Assembly (NCBI GenBank): GCA_016785225.1
Contig: JAFBJZ010000512.1
Coordinates: forward strand, 7,477,001-7,541,000
Direction: 5' to 3'
Origin: Psettodes erumei
Taxonomy: Eukaryota; Chordata; Actinopteri; Pleuronectiformes; Psettodidae
Length of the DNA: 64,000 bases
How positions within the stretch are numbered: the stretch's first letter is position 1; every line of letters starts with the position of its first letter. Below the pieces are notes generated by a model. It was not told the DNA's origin, made no database searches, and saw only the letters and a list, made by a program, of their open reading frames with translations. The position numbers and the translations under genes are program-made. Shown piece after piece: positions 1 through 11,500 of the stretch.

Positions 1-1079
1 TTTTAATGTTTCCTCCAGGTAAAATACATGTATGTATATACATACATATATATACATATATGTAATCAATATGTCACAAAAGGGTAACCATGTCAACAAA
101 ATTCAAACCAAGGCCTGGAACGCTCACTGCCAAATGATAGGTAGATACAAAGACAAAAGAAGAAAAGTAGTCAGTAACTGAATTGAAGTTTTTTTTCTTT
201 CTTTTAAATTTCCATATTCCAAGTTTCAAACAGTCTTGCACAAGAGCTTATGTTTGACTTGTTATTATGTCTGCACAAAGCAACTGCAAGCTTTTCATAT
301 GCTTCGGTTTCTGCTTCTGTCTTTCAGTTAGCTTCTCAATGCAGAACAGTGCGGTTATATTTGGTCTGTAATTCTTTAACATTTATATCTCCCATTTTAT
401 TGTTCTGCATGTCTATTATTATGAGACTGCATGAATGTAGTCAAGAACTATGTTTTTTTATTAACTTTAATATTCCTCTTTTTTATTATTATTGTTGTTG
501 CCTTATGCTCTGGATAACTTTGTAATTGTAATCCTATATTCTTTTTTATAGTGACTCTGTCCAGAGTCTATATAGTTAAAAAAAATTTGCAACTTTTAAA
601 ATGAATTGAAATTAGACTACATTTCACAGAAGCATAAGTTATGATTGCTGTCACCTGTTCAATTTTGTCAAATGAAGCCAGAGGCCAAAAGCATGAGAGA
701 TGTATCATATCTGGTCTGAGAGATAATTATCGCTATAATTGGACAAAAATGTCAATCAAATCTGTGGTGTGAAAAGTCAACTATGAAATATAAAACTCAA
801 AGTGAGGAAGATGTTTTGGGGGCACTCACATATTGCCTGGGAACATACTGAAATACACATAGTTGCGTTGGTTGGCATAATTCTAGTATGAGGAGAACAG
901 CAAACTGATCTATTTGCCTGCTACTCTGAGCCAGAAGGCAGCTTCTGAAATTGAAAGTTCTGATGCTGGTTCAGTCTGGACTGCCAGACATCTATGTTAA
1001 GATAACAGAAAATACTGTCTGAGGCTGGACTGACCTCATTCCAAGTAAAAATGACATAAGAGGAGCAATCTTCCACTCT
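1..1079. other. intergenic, no recognised feature
   Basis: AT-rich sequence with an ATGTATATACAT-type palindromic low-complexity patch at about 27-62. Open frames are short and unlike known proteins. Confidence 0.6.
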
Positions 1080-1530
1080 GAATCATGGCCCGATGGTGGC
1101 GATGTTAGCCGAATGGACGGAAACACGTAAGACCGATGCTATCACATGTCGACAGACTAAGCAGGGTGGAAAACGGGGTGAAGAAAAGTGAGCTCACTCG
1201 CTTGACGCTTGTAATTAAAAGCCAGGGAGTCATGTAGACTGGCAGATATTGTCCACCTATATTTGCAGGTGCACAGCGTGGCACTGTCACCAAGTTTCAA
1301 CAGCAGAGCCTCCAAGGTTAATTAAAACAGCCCCTTTCTCCTGGCCAACTCCGCCAGGCTTCGAAGAGAGGACACATAATTAAAGTGACACCTGTTCGTT
1401 CCCATTTGCAGGCCATTCGCAGTGCATCCCGGGCCGAAACACAGAGGTTTCAGCAGGAGCAGAGACCATACAGCTGCAGAGCATAAGCGGGATCATTTTT
1501 AATGTTCAGTGACAATTTCAGGGTTCAGCC
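1080..1530. promoter_or_regulatory. candidate conserved non-coding block
   Basis: This block is richer in GC and CpG than its flanks and free of simple repeats. It carries several homeodomain-type sites: GTAATTAAAAG (about 1210), GGTTAATTAAAAC (about 1317) and CATAATTAAAG (about 1375). Such composition is typical of developmental enhancers, but no alignment was possible here. Confidence 0.3.
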
Positions 1531-2383
1531 ATGCGGAGCGATGGCTGAGGTGGTGCTGCTGGGCAGTCAAACGCACAGTCGCTGGTTGGACATCGTGACT
1601 CACCTGTGCTTGCACAGTTTGATTTGTGAATTATGGCAGTGTGCTACATGCACCTGATTTAAATACAGACATGTTCTGTTTCACAAAAGAATTCAGATTA
1701 TTTCCAAAGCATTGTCAAAAATATTTTTTATTTTTCATTGTTCATGAGCTTTTGGACACTGTGAGCGAAACATGCGAATCAAGCATCCTTATTTGGTATT
1801 TTTCCCTTAACACCCCTTTTTCCTTATTTGGGTTGATACTGACATTGGATATCTCAGCGATAATCACAACAGTCATCGAACAGTGTTTTGTCAAATACAA
1901 ACAGATGATATTTTTCATCAAGTACTACTTTCACAAGCTATCTCTCTGTGACAGTATCTCTTGACCTTTTTTGCAATGCTTTATCCTTTTCTGGACTGGC
2001 TGTTGAAAATATCCAACATTTAAGCCAAATCTCCCTCATCTCATTTCCGACTTGGTCGCCCTAGCGCACTACCATTGAATTGTCATGGTGCTGGCAAAGG
2101 AAAGCAGGGACTCGTGCTGTCATGTCTCACCAGTCCCCTGTGTGCGTTACTCCACTGCACTGTGTACAGATTCGGTGACCCAGGCTGACAAAGAGAGGCC
2201 CAGTGGGAGCCTGTGCCCTACTCACTGCATAACAGGTAATTATCACCACCATCACCCAATAAGTGCTTTATTCAAATGAAGAAAATTGATATGTAGATTA
2301 GTTGCTGTGCCTGTCACTACCCCATGCATGCGTACATTTGCCACTTGCATGAACAGGAATAGGCACATATGCTTGTCTGTGCA

Positions 2384-2420
<37 letters not shown>

Positions 2421-3240
2421 ACATACAACCACACCACTACACAACACACCACTGAAACAATTCTCAAGCAGATGCTGCAGCACCGAGCTGTGGCAACTCA
2501 GAGACACACATACACACACTTGCGTTCAAAACTCATTTTCACACCAGCACATTAGGATGCAGAGGACGTCCTGCAGTGCTTTTTATTAACATATGCCATC
2601 ACACTGGGGGTTCAGGGTTGCTAAGCAGAGCATCACCAGTGCTGCAAAAAATATTTATCAAATCAACACGGCCTTTTTTCAGCTCCCATTAGTTCCTGCT
2701 CTGCCATTCTGCCAGTTCCTACTCCACACAACTGGGATACCAATTTAAGAGGGGATGTGTTACTCAAAAGAACAATCTAACTGTTCTGTTAGACCTTATG
2801 GGGCAGTAGAACTCTAACACTGCAGCAGCCCAGCTCATTTACTAAACTTCAGATACTTCAATATTTCTTACTTTTTGCTCGGGCTGTAAAGCATGAAAAT
2901 TGAAAATGCAACGGGTTAGCATCATGAAGATAAATTCAAGCTTGACCTCAAACGAGATTTGGAGCAATGCATTATTTTTCACTGGCGGACAGAAGTTGTC
3001 GAACATCCCATCTCCTTAATAACACGCATCTGGTTCTTTTTTTCTTAATACGAATGATATTTCCTAACTTGAAGTTTTAGTTGCCTTAACGTAACCACAC
3101 ACTAACCACGGTGATAGTTGAGCGCTATGAGGACTTGAAAGCAGCTTTGACAGCAGCAGCAACACAGCCGAACAAATATAACGTAATCATCTCTGACTTA
3201 GTAACGTCTGCGGTGCTTATTGTGTTTAATGATCAGTTCG
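1531..3240. other. intergenic, with a (CA)n microsatellite
   Basis: Contains the microsatellite at 2387-2427 and otherwise AT-rich unique sequence. Overlapping frames at 2250-2550 are artefacts of the CA repeat. Confidence 0.6.
2387..2427. repeat. (CA)n microsatellite
   Basis: A pure (AC) tract from 2387 to about 2415 followed by an interrupted ACATAC extension. Confidence 0.95.
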
Positions 3241-3255
3241 TTGCCAGCCGATCAT

Positions 3256-3338
3256 TTCAGGAAACTGCGCTATAAAAGTGGAAAGGTGCGCTGCGGCGCT
3301 CTCTCTCTCTGTTCACCTGACTGCCGTGAACGCCACAG
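3256..3338 (+). promoter_or_regulatory. candidate TATA promoter and short non-coding first exon
   Basis: TATAAAAG lies at 3271-3278. About 25-30 bases downstream is a CTCTCTCTCTCT pyrimidine run (3299-3310) that could serve as a TOP-like start site. The following 28 bases end in GCCACAG (3332-3338), directly followed by GTATGC, a plausible splice donor. A TTCNNGAA motif (3256-3263), possibly half of a heat-shock-type element, sits just upstream. No matching downstream coding exon was recognised, so the transcript, if real, is unidentified and could be non-coding or continue far to the right. Confidence 0.35.
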
Positions 3339-5300
3339 GTATGCGAGGCCTCAACGTACTTCCGCTTCCCTCGTTTACTTTGTTCACACACTTATTGGAG
3401 CCAATTTGTGCTCCTCTTGGTGCTGCGTTGTTCCGCCGCTCCCCATGACGCTCTCTCCTTGTGAGACATTACGGTATGTTACTCCCCCACCCCACCCGCC
3501 GACATAATACTCAGTCACACTATACTGGTAGTAAAGGAGAGTTTCTTCATGGCAAATGTTTGTTGCGGTCCAATCATTCCCAGCTACGTGCTCTCTCCTT
3601 CATTTGGATTATGACGCTAGTTATTCTCAGCGTCATCTTCCCGTGTTTGAAAGACGTTTTACTGTGCGTCACAGGAAGTGGCAGGCTGGTGCTGCGTAAA
3701 GTAGCCTCTGCGGCCACCTGCTTCGTCTGAAGTTAATGTCAATTTGCATGCAACAGGAACACCCGTGGTTTACTTGGCATTCTAACTCTGAATCATTCAA
3801 AGTGTAACGTGCAAGAATGCTGTTAGTTGGGATTGATGTTCTTCATTTGGTACATCATTTGTTCATGCTTTCTCTATTAAAATACTTTTTTAGTGTACTA
3901 CTTTCTTTTGTATTTTGGGGTTCATAATTTGTTAATTGCTTGATATTTTGTGTATATTGTTTTGTGTACAATTTTACACATTATATTATTGGTTATTAAT
4001 TGTTGTTTTATATTAATTACTTATTGTTGCCACACTGGCAGGATGCCATTTATATATATAAAGTGATGAGCATGGGATTAATTGTTTTATTGTTAGTTTT
4101 TGTATGGGTTAAGACATTTAACCAAACCACAAACCACAGCTGTTCCTTTTCCCCTCTTGCTCATGTTGCCTTACCAAGATAGTGACTACTCACAGTGATA
4201 TTTTTGACCATTATGAATACACAAGTGGCTACTGTATGTTATCGTAATTGTCAGTGTGAACGCACTTACACCCTCAAAGAAGCAAATTCCAGTGACAAAG
4301 TATGACAGGACATGAATTGAGACGCTGTGATCTCATGAGACATGTTGTCAGATCACCTTCATTTTGACTTTATTTTGAACTTATTATGTTGGTTTCATTT
4401 AATTAGTTTTAGGCTTAACCCTTATGTTAAGTTATGGCATCTTGCATTTCTTCCAAAGGAGGTGATCTAATTTTATTTTATTTATTATTTCATTGTTTTT
4501 TTCTGCCACACCTGGCTGTCTGAGCAGAAGGACTGTCTTTTTGAATTGCCTCCCCTGAGGTTGCTTGCATTTGTTTGTTTGTTTGTTCTACTTTTTTTTT
4601 CTTCAATCTGAAAAGTTCTTTGTCTTCCTTCAGACCTTGAGCTGGCTTGGAAACTGCTGCTGTTGTGGGCCTTTCAGACAATTTTATAAAAGAAAACAAA
4701 CTTTGCTTGACTTAACTATTCTTTGACTCCCATAGTTACAGGATGTCTATTGTAGACCATCAGCATTATCCTTTTCTGGATAGAAAGGAAGAGGAAAGAC
4801 TGGGCTGTTTCAATGATGTTTGTGAAAAGGCAGCATGTACACTTTATCTATGTTATTTACAGCAAAACTGAAGCATGTTATCAAGGAGAACTCTTATATG
4901 CTAAGCTCATCACAGACCTGTATTATTAAGGATTTATCAAGTATCATCAAATGTGAGGTAAAGACAATAGGTGACGAATTACCCTTTTCAAGATGATTTT
5001 GGAGTTTCTTTTCAGGTGCTGCCATGCCAACCTTTGAGAACCTCTGATTGTTGTCACTGCCACTGTTTGATGTGGGCAGAGCTGCTTCACACAGCAGTGT
5101 AGCCTATCTCTTTTTAAACATGCCCTGTGTTGCACCTCTGTGTCTGATGTTTTGTTAGTTTTTCCTCTTACTGATACGCCAGTAGACTATTGGCTATAGA
5201 CCACAGACAATGCTTGCATGATATCTTAATTTATTTTCAACTGTGTTCATCTGTGTCTGGCCTATAAAACTAATGACTATCATTAATGTATGGTATGTAC
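3339..5300. other. intergenic or intron of the putative transcript starting near 3300
   Basis: A few CpGs persist to about 3730, then the sequence becomes AT-rich. No coding exon is recognised. A 42-codon frame at 4743-4871 follows an acceptor-like ACAG but has no donor and no known relative. Confidence 0.5.
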
Positions 5301-5870
5301 TAAGGGTGTCACGAATTTAAAATGCCCCATAATTCATTCAAATAAATTTGACACCCCCAAAAAAAAAAAAACACCCAAAAATGTACAAATGACAGACAAA
5401 AGGAGGGAGCTCCGACAGCTTTGAAATAAAAACGTAGCAAGGTAAAACATAGAACCGATAATCAAGCTGAAAGGCCCATCTTAATTTCTGATTTTTTTTT
5501 GCCAGAAACAGAAGTCTATCAACTTAATCGGGATCAAATCTTAAACAAACTTCCTGCCTTGGCTGCCCTTACCTTAGCATTATCTTTGTTCATTATTTTG
5601 CCATCCATGACGTAGAACCCAAAATACATCCACCTGCTGCTTCTTGATGTTTTGGTGTTGAGATTGTCTGCTCAGGATGGCTTTGTTTGCTATTATCCTC
5701 CGTTTTTCATAGTGAAACAACAGCTTATTACCAGTAGCTTTGTTTAGCAATAGGTCAACATGATAGTGAATTCTTCGTACCCTCTGTTGTGTTATTAGAG
5801 TTCGAACATGAACTTTTCACCTCCATGTCTGAACGAATGTTCAAAACTCGAATAAAAAGTGACAGCCCTA
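5301..5870. mobile_element. non-autonomous hAT-like DNA transposon (MITE), about 570 bp
   Basis: The left end reads TAAGGGTGTCAC (5301-5312). The right end, reverse complemented, reads TAGGGCTGTCAC (5870-5859), matching at 10 of 12 positions. The flanking octamers GTATGTAC (5293-5300) and GAATGCAC (5871-5878) match at 6 of 8, as expected for an old 8-bp target-site duplication of hAT elements. There is no transposase frame inside. The interior is AT-rich with no coding potential. Confidence 0.55.
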
Positions 5871-5878
5871 GAATGCAC

Positions 5879-8344
5879 TTTGTTGGTGTTTTATTTCTGC
5901 ACATTCTTGTGTATATACTTCAGATGTTTAGAGAAGGTCAAGGGTTTCCTACAGACCAGAGAGCAATTCGTGGTGGCAGCCATCTGTGGACGGGGGTGGG
6001 GTCAAATGGCATGGAAGGGACACACGGCATCCAATGGCTGTAATCTGTTTGGCAAGGAGGCAACATACCAAAATAGCAGTAGATACTCCCCACTTCCACC
6101 CTTACACACACACACACACACACGCACACATACTCATACTCCCGAACCATTCAGCTTTTGCATTGGTAATGTTGTTCCGTACGCATGTGTAAATGCTCTG
6201 GAATTATTCCACAAATCTCATCATGTCTAATGTCCAGTTGTGATTGATTGTTTTTTTTCTGTCCAAACCATTGCATTTCTTCCTTTTTTTTTTAAAACCG
6301 TATTTGAACAGGATAGTTGAATAGTTATGAAGTCACATTCTAAAAAGCAGTGCAGTTCCATGTATATGAATTGTACATAAATATGAACCATACTCAAGAT
6401 CACTTTTTTAGGTTGTTCATAGGATTCATGCCCTGGTTTGGTGACAGTGTTCACACTAATCAAATCAACTGGACTTTGGGGTCAGTCTCACGAGGATGCA
6501 GTCCCGGATCCCTCATGTGGAAGCCCCCTTAGAAGTTTTTTTATAGCCCATTTCTCCCAAGACACATTCTCTCCTTCATTTCCTCATCCCTCCTATTCTT
6601 CAGCCATCCACAAAGTGGATCAGATATATCTCAAGTCCACACTATGTTTGCAGTCACCTGTACTTCTGTGCCCAGTCACAGACTTCTTACTTTCTTACAT
6701 AAACTCATTACCTGCAGCCACTATTACTTACTACTATAAACCTGCTATTGTCGCAATATTGTCATTTTGACCGTTTATTTTTCCTGTCGTGTTTTTATGT
6801 CCCTGCTACCTGGGTTTTGTTACCTGCTGCCTGTACTGGCCTGCCTGTCATCCCGCCTGTCAGTTTATCCACCCATCTGCCTGTAAGCCTGTTTTCTCCA
6901 ATTAAAGCTCCTTCAGTGTTTCAGCCTGTCTTTAAGTCTGCGTTTTGGTCCTCCCTGCTTGTGCTGTTATAGCAACCTTGACAAGTTTATATTAAACTTA
7001 GAACTCAGGATGTCCTCAGACTTTCCCATATGCCATAAAATGTTGTTGTAGTTGATAAGGTTTTGTCACACTGCAGATTTCAAGCCTAATTTGTTTTGCC
7101 TTGCTCTTTTACACTGACCTCAAGTTTACTTCCAAGGATGTGTTGACTTTGATTAATGAGCCAAGCTATATTGCTGCCTGGAGGAAATAAGGGAAGGTAA
7201 ACTGAGGATGAATATGCCTGTTTTGTCATTGTATATTGGAATATTTTGAAGTTTTACCTGCAAACTTTTTTCATTCCTTGTCTCCAAAAAGAGCCTCATT
7301 TATGTCCTGCCTATTAATCATGTTAGTCTGTTTGATTTCACCTTGTCATCATGGTCACCCCTGGGGATAAACCACTAATCTCAAGAGAGTGATCAGTCCA
7401 TAATACTCTGAAATGCAGAAAATGGACTCTTCTTATCTTATATAAGGCTACAGCTGCTTGTATTTGTATCAAACAGTCAACATGCAAATACACAGAGCTT
7501 TATGTCTGCTCGTTGTAATAGCAAAGGTGTTTCTTTGTGAAAAATTTCTTGGAACTAAAACAAACCCAAAGAAGGCAATTCATTGCATTATCAGATATGA
7601 AAAATATGTGGTTAAAGATTAAAGGCAATACTATAATATTATTTGTTTCTTATATTTATCTTTAGCAGGTTGGTAGCCTATATTTATACTGTATTTTTTA
7701 ACTAATGGACTGAGCAGCTGCAGTAAGATGCACCCAAGCACAGCAGCAGCAGACCTGAGCAATTTTTTTTTTCGCCATTTAATTTCAGTTCATACCATCA
7801 TGCAGTGCACTCAGCAAGATTTCCCACCCATCACACAATTCAATAATGACACGGCTATTATTCAAATTGTATCAGAGGGTGCAAAATATTAAACTAAGAT
7901 AGCAAATGCAAGCTTTTGCACCCCCACAGAACCAGACCTGTTATATGTAAAGAAAGTGTTGTACGTGTTTTGCAACACAGCAGACACTGAGAATAGGGGG
8001 CACTGGACAGGACTGGATGTAACCAGCTAATACAAGCCTAATAAGGGCTACAGAGACTTGTTAGTCAGACACGATACTGTAGCGGTGGTTCAGCTAAGGG
8101 TTTAATGCTTGTAGTTCCTGCCAAAGCTTCCCACATAGATGCACAATATAATCTCACTCGTGGTACCGGAAATAATTTGTCCGAGGAGCTTGTCATGGAT
8201 TCATAAGGCTGTAACATTATTACATTGTCAATTTACTGGCTGTAAATATACAGTGACTGTATTACTCAAAGTAATACAACACAAATGTTTCTCTTTTCTC
8301 ACACAGAAATCATTAGAATATACAAAAGTTTTAGACAGGTAAAT
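5879..8344. other. intergenic, no recognised gene
   Basis: Contains a (CA)n tract at 6104-6131. A CT-rich stretch at about 6740-6975 loosely resembles the end of a retroelement LTR. No conserved coding frame. Confidence 0.55.
6104..6131. repeat. (CA)n microsatellite
   Basis: (AC) tract with a single G interruption at 6124. Confidence 0.9.
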
Positions 8345-8510
8345 TCTGGATAGCCACCTCCAACTGGATTGAAGATTGGTTTCCATGGAGACCAAAATGA
8401 CCATGTTCTCTCTCCTCTCGTTGTCACTGGCAGGCACAAAATTAATTAAAGCCAGGTTTCTCTCTGGAGCATATTCTCTAATAAGTAGCTCATTGCCCCT
8501 CTGACATTTC
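8345..8510. promoter_or_regulatory. candidate conserved non-coding block
   Basis: Unique, non-repetitive sequence around AAAATTAATTAAAGCC (about 8438-8453), with TAATTA-type homeodomain cores. It lies in a 174-codon minus-strand frame (8752-8228) that has no resemblance to a known protein. Confidence 0.25.
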
Positions 8511-11500
8511 AGTGTATGTGTGTGTGCGCGTGCACTTGGGTCTTTGCTTGTGTGGGTGTGTGTTAGGCACCTTTTCATAAATAGCCACAGAGTGTGTTTC
8601 TTTGTGCAGTTGCCAGGATCAAAGGAGCGAAAACAAGGTTTGTTACAAATGTTAAGGATAATGGAGTCAAGCTGGTATCCATTCATCATTACAGTGCAAA
8701 TAGAGCACATACTGTGACACGGTAAACTGTTTCTGTAAACGTGTGTGGTCACAAAATGGATACCAATATAGATTCAGTGTGTAAAGGCAAATTAACTGAA
8801 TCCACGAGTGTTGCCATATGCTTCCAGTAATGGGATTTGTTTTTTTATTTTTACCTTTTTAAAAGCATCGAAATAGATGCTCTATTTTAAAATGTTAAAT
8901 TGGTTAAATTTTGTGTATAAAAGACACCATGTTGATTCCCAGCACTACACATAAATCAGGGACACACATGAATGGATGCAGCAAGGCCTTGTCTCCTGTA
9001 CAATAGTTACACACAGGCATCATTAGCACAAAGCCAGATACTGGTGGGCGGTAGCTGCCAGTGAAGTGTAGCTTGTTGTCTTCACTTAGTTTCATCAGCA
9101 GAAAGCGAGGAAAACATCTCGACACTGTCTGCAGGGTCCAGTTCTCAGATCACTAAGATGCCTCCCCAGAGAAAGAGACGGGCCATGTCAAATACAACTA
9201 AATTGTTTTTACTTTGACTTTGAGTTTTCACCTTGGGGGGAACAGTTCCAATCCCAAGGATGAAAGAGCTTTAATGACTTGAACTGATAGACTGATAGAA
9301 AGTTATTGTCTTGTGTGTTGAGAAACTGAATAAAAGCATCGAACAACCATGATGAAATGAAAAGAAGGGTTAGCGCAAAGACAAAATGGAACTGCAGCTT
9401 GTCAGGGTCACCATCTTGCTAATAAGCATATCAAATTTAGTACAAGTGCTTTAACAAAAATTAACTATGCTGTAAATTATTTTTAAAATTTTGTTCAGTA
9501 AATGTGCATAATATTTCAATGGTTAATCAGGATTTGTGTTTAGATATGCATATTTTTAGACAATTAACTCTTACTCCATATACATATGTACATGCATGTA
9601 TAATATAATTTATTGAATGTACAGATCTATTATGCAAAATACAATCAGTGAGTCTTTGAATGGTCTTGTCACCTGTGTTTCTTTTTGTACATGAAGGTGA
9701 TGGCGATCACCTTAAGCTGTCGAAATATCAGGTATTGTCAGCTGATCTGATTGATGGCTTTTCCCTGTGTGCTTGCTCATGCCCCTCCAGCACTGTCCCC
9801 ACAGGAGTTCCCACAGATTTTACAGTTCAGTGGTCAGGGCTTGTTCATTGTCTCTTGTCCATGCTGACACAAGCTCGAGGTGTAGCATATAGATGTCATG
9901 TGGTGCTGTGTTTCAGAGGCATTGTGTCAACAGAGCAGAGATCATCTGTGCTGCACTGGAATGGTACATAGAAAAATTACATTTTGAGGAGATGAAAATG
10001 GTACTTGAAGACATGGATAAAAATAAATGCACAACATGCACCTGTATGCTCTGACCAAGGCTGCACAGAGGGGATTTAGTGACCTACTCTGAGTGCAAAA
10101 TGTGAAAAAAGCATGACCACTGCTGTAACCCTTGGCAACTGCCATGAAGCGAGACAGACAAATTGAGCAGGTGCAGGTCATCCAAGAGATCCACTTTGTT
10201 GCCAGGAGTAGCCAGACAAGCTAAGCAATCAAACAAAAAAAAAAAAAAAAAACAAAACACGTTAGATGATCAAATGCTGCTGATGTTGAGAATCAATGTG
10301 TCCTTAGATGAAGAGTGCACACCTGGTGCATCATGGGGATGTTAGAGAGATTAAGAAGTTAACTTAATAAGTTAACAAGTTGTTAAATTAACAGAAATTG
10401 ACCCCATAATAGTATCTCTTATCATCATCATCCTCATAGTATCACTCATCTTGGATGTCAGAAAATTATAAGACAGCCAGACAACAGGCTCCTCAATATT
10501 GTATTCATGTTCAATATGCTTACGAACAGACATTCATTGTTTTTGACTTGTTGATTAAAATGAAAAATATAGAAAATAGTTTCTTCCTGTAAATGCTAGG
10601 TTTAAGCTATAAATAAAAAAACAACTATTTTTATTAAGATCAAGTTTCTTCTGCTACACCATTTAAAAAATAAAAATACATTTATATGGCATCAGTGTAG
10701 CCTTCCAAATATTGTATCCAAAAAATTTGTAGTCAGATGTTAGTTCAAGCACAAGTACATAAATGCACATTGACAAATGCCTAGCGAGGTATATTGATAT
10801 GATGGCTTATTATCTGAGTGGGAAATGAGATTTTGTGATGACAACATGGTTCTGAATACTAGTTTCATTTTGTAATTTGTATTTGTGAAGGCCTTTTTTC
10901 GATTTGCATCTCTTGTTTTCTATCATCTTTCTTTTGGAGTTTTGAGAAACAGTGTATAATTACAATGACAATGTGTGTAAACAATTCAAAGAAAAATTGT
11001 TAAACACAATCTTTGAGTACAAGGGTAGAAAACAGATGTCGTGCTAATTTGAATGTGGTGGAATGTGGGGCTGGTCTTGCCTCCTAAACAAAATCCTGCC
11101 TGACGTAAATTGTTATATATTAGCTAATGAGCTTAACTGGGGAAGTCAGTGTGGAAGAATTAAAAGAAAACTCATGAATAAAGAGGGAAAACGGCAACAC
11201 AGTATCATCAAGAAAAGACAGCAAATGTAAGATTGCCAGACAGAAATCCCACATGGCCCAAAAGAACTCATTAGGAAGTGCAGAATCAATAGCTGGATTG
11301 TTAAATGGAAGCAAGAGTGAGCACTGCAAGGCCAGTCCACCGGCTTACTTTGGATCACCACTTTAAGTCAGTTTTGACTTCCGGCACCTTTCACCACCTT
11401 CACACCTCACAGTCCTTTCCCTGCCTCCACAAACTCTGCCCATCCATCCGCGTGACAAACCAGCTCCGTGGTTTAGACCGCGTCTCTTGTTACAGTATCT

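Noticed and set aside
2250..2555. Overlapping frames on both strands with His/Thr or Val/Cys runs
   Set aside because: They are translations of the (CA)n microsatellite at 2387-2427.
4743..4871. 42-codon plus-strand frame after an acceptor-like TTACAG, downstream of the putative promoter at 3271
   Set aside because: No splice donor in frame, no known relative, and too short to support alone; RNA-seq from 3338 to 4742 would be decisive.
6740..6975. Sequence resembling the end of a fish retroelement LTR (AATTAAAGC followed by TCTGCGTTTTGGTCC)
   Set aside because: No second LTR, no primer-binding site and no coding remnant; resemblance from memory only.
8228..8752. Longest non-barx2 open frame, 174 codons, minus strand
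   Set aside because: It includes a Thr/His-rich run from a G/T-rich tract, has no domain, no splice context and no resemblance to a known protein.
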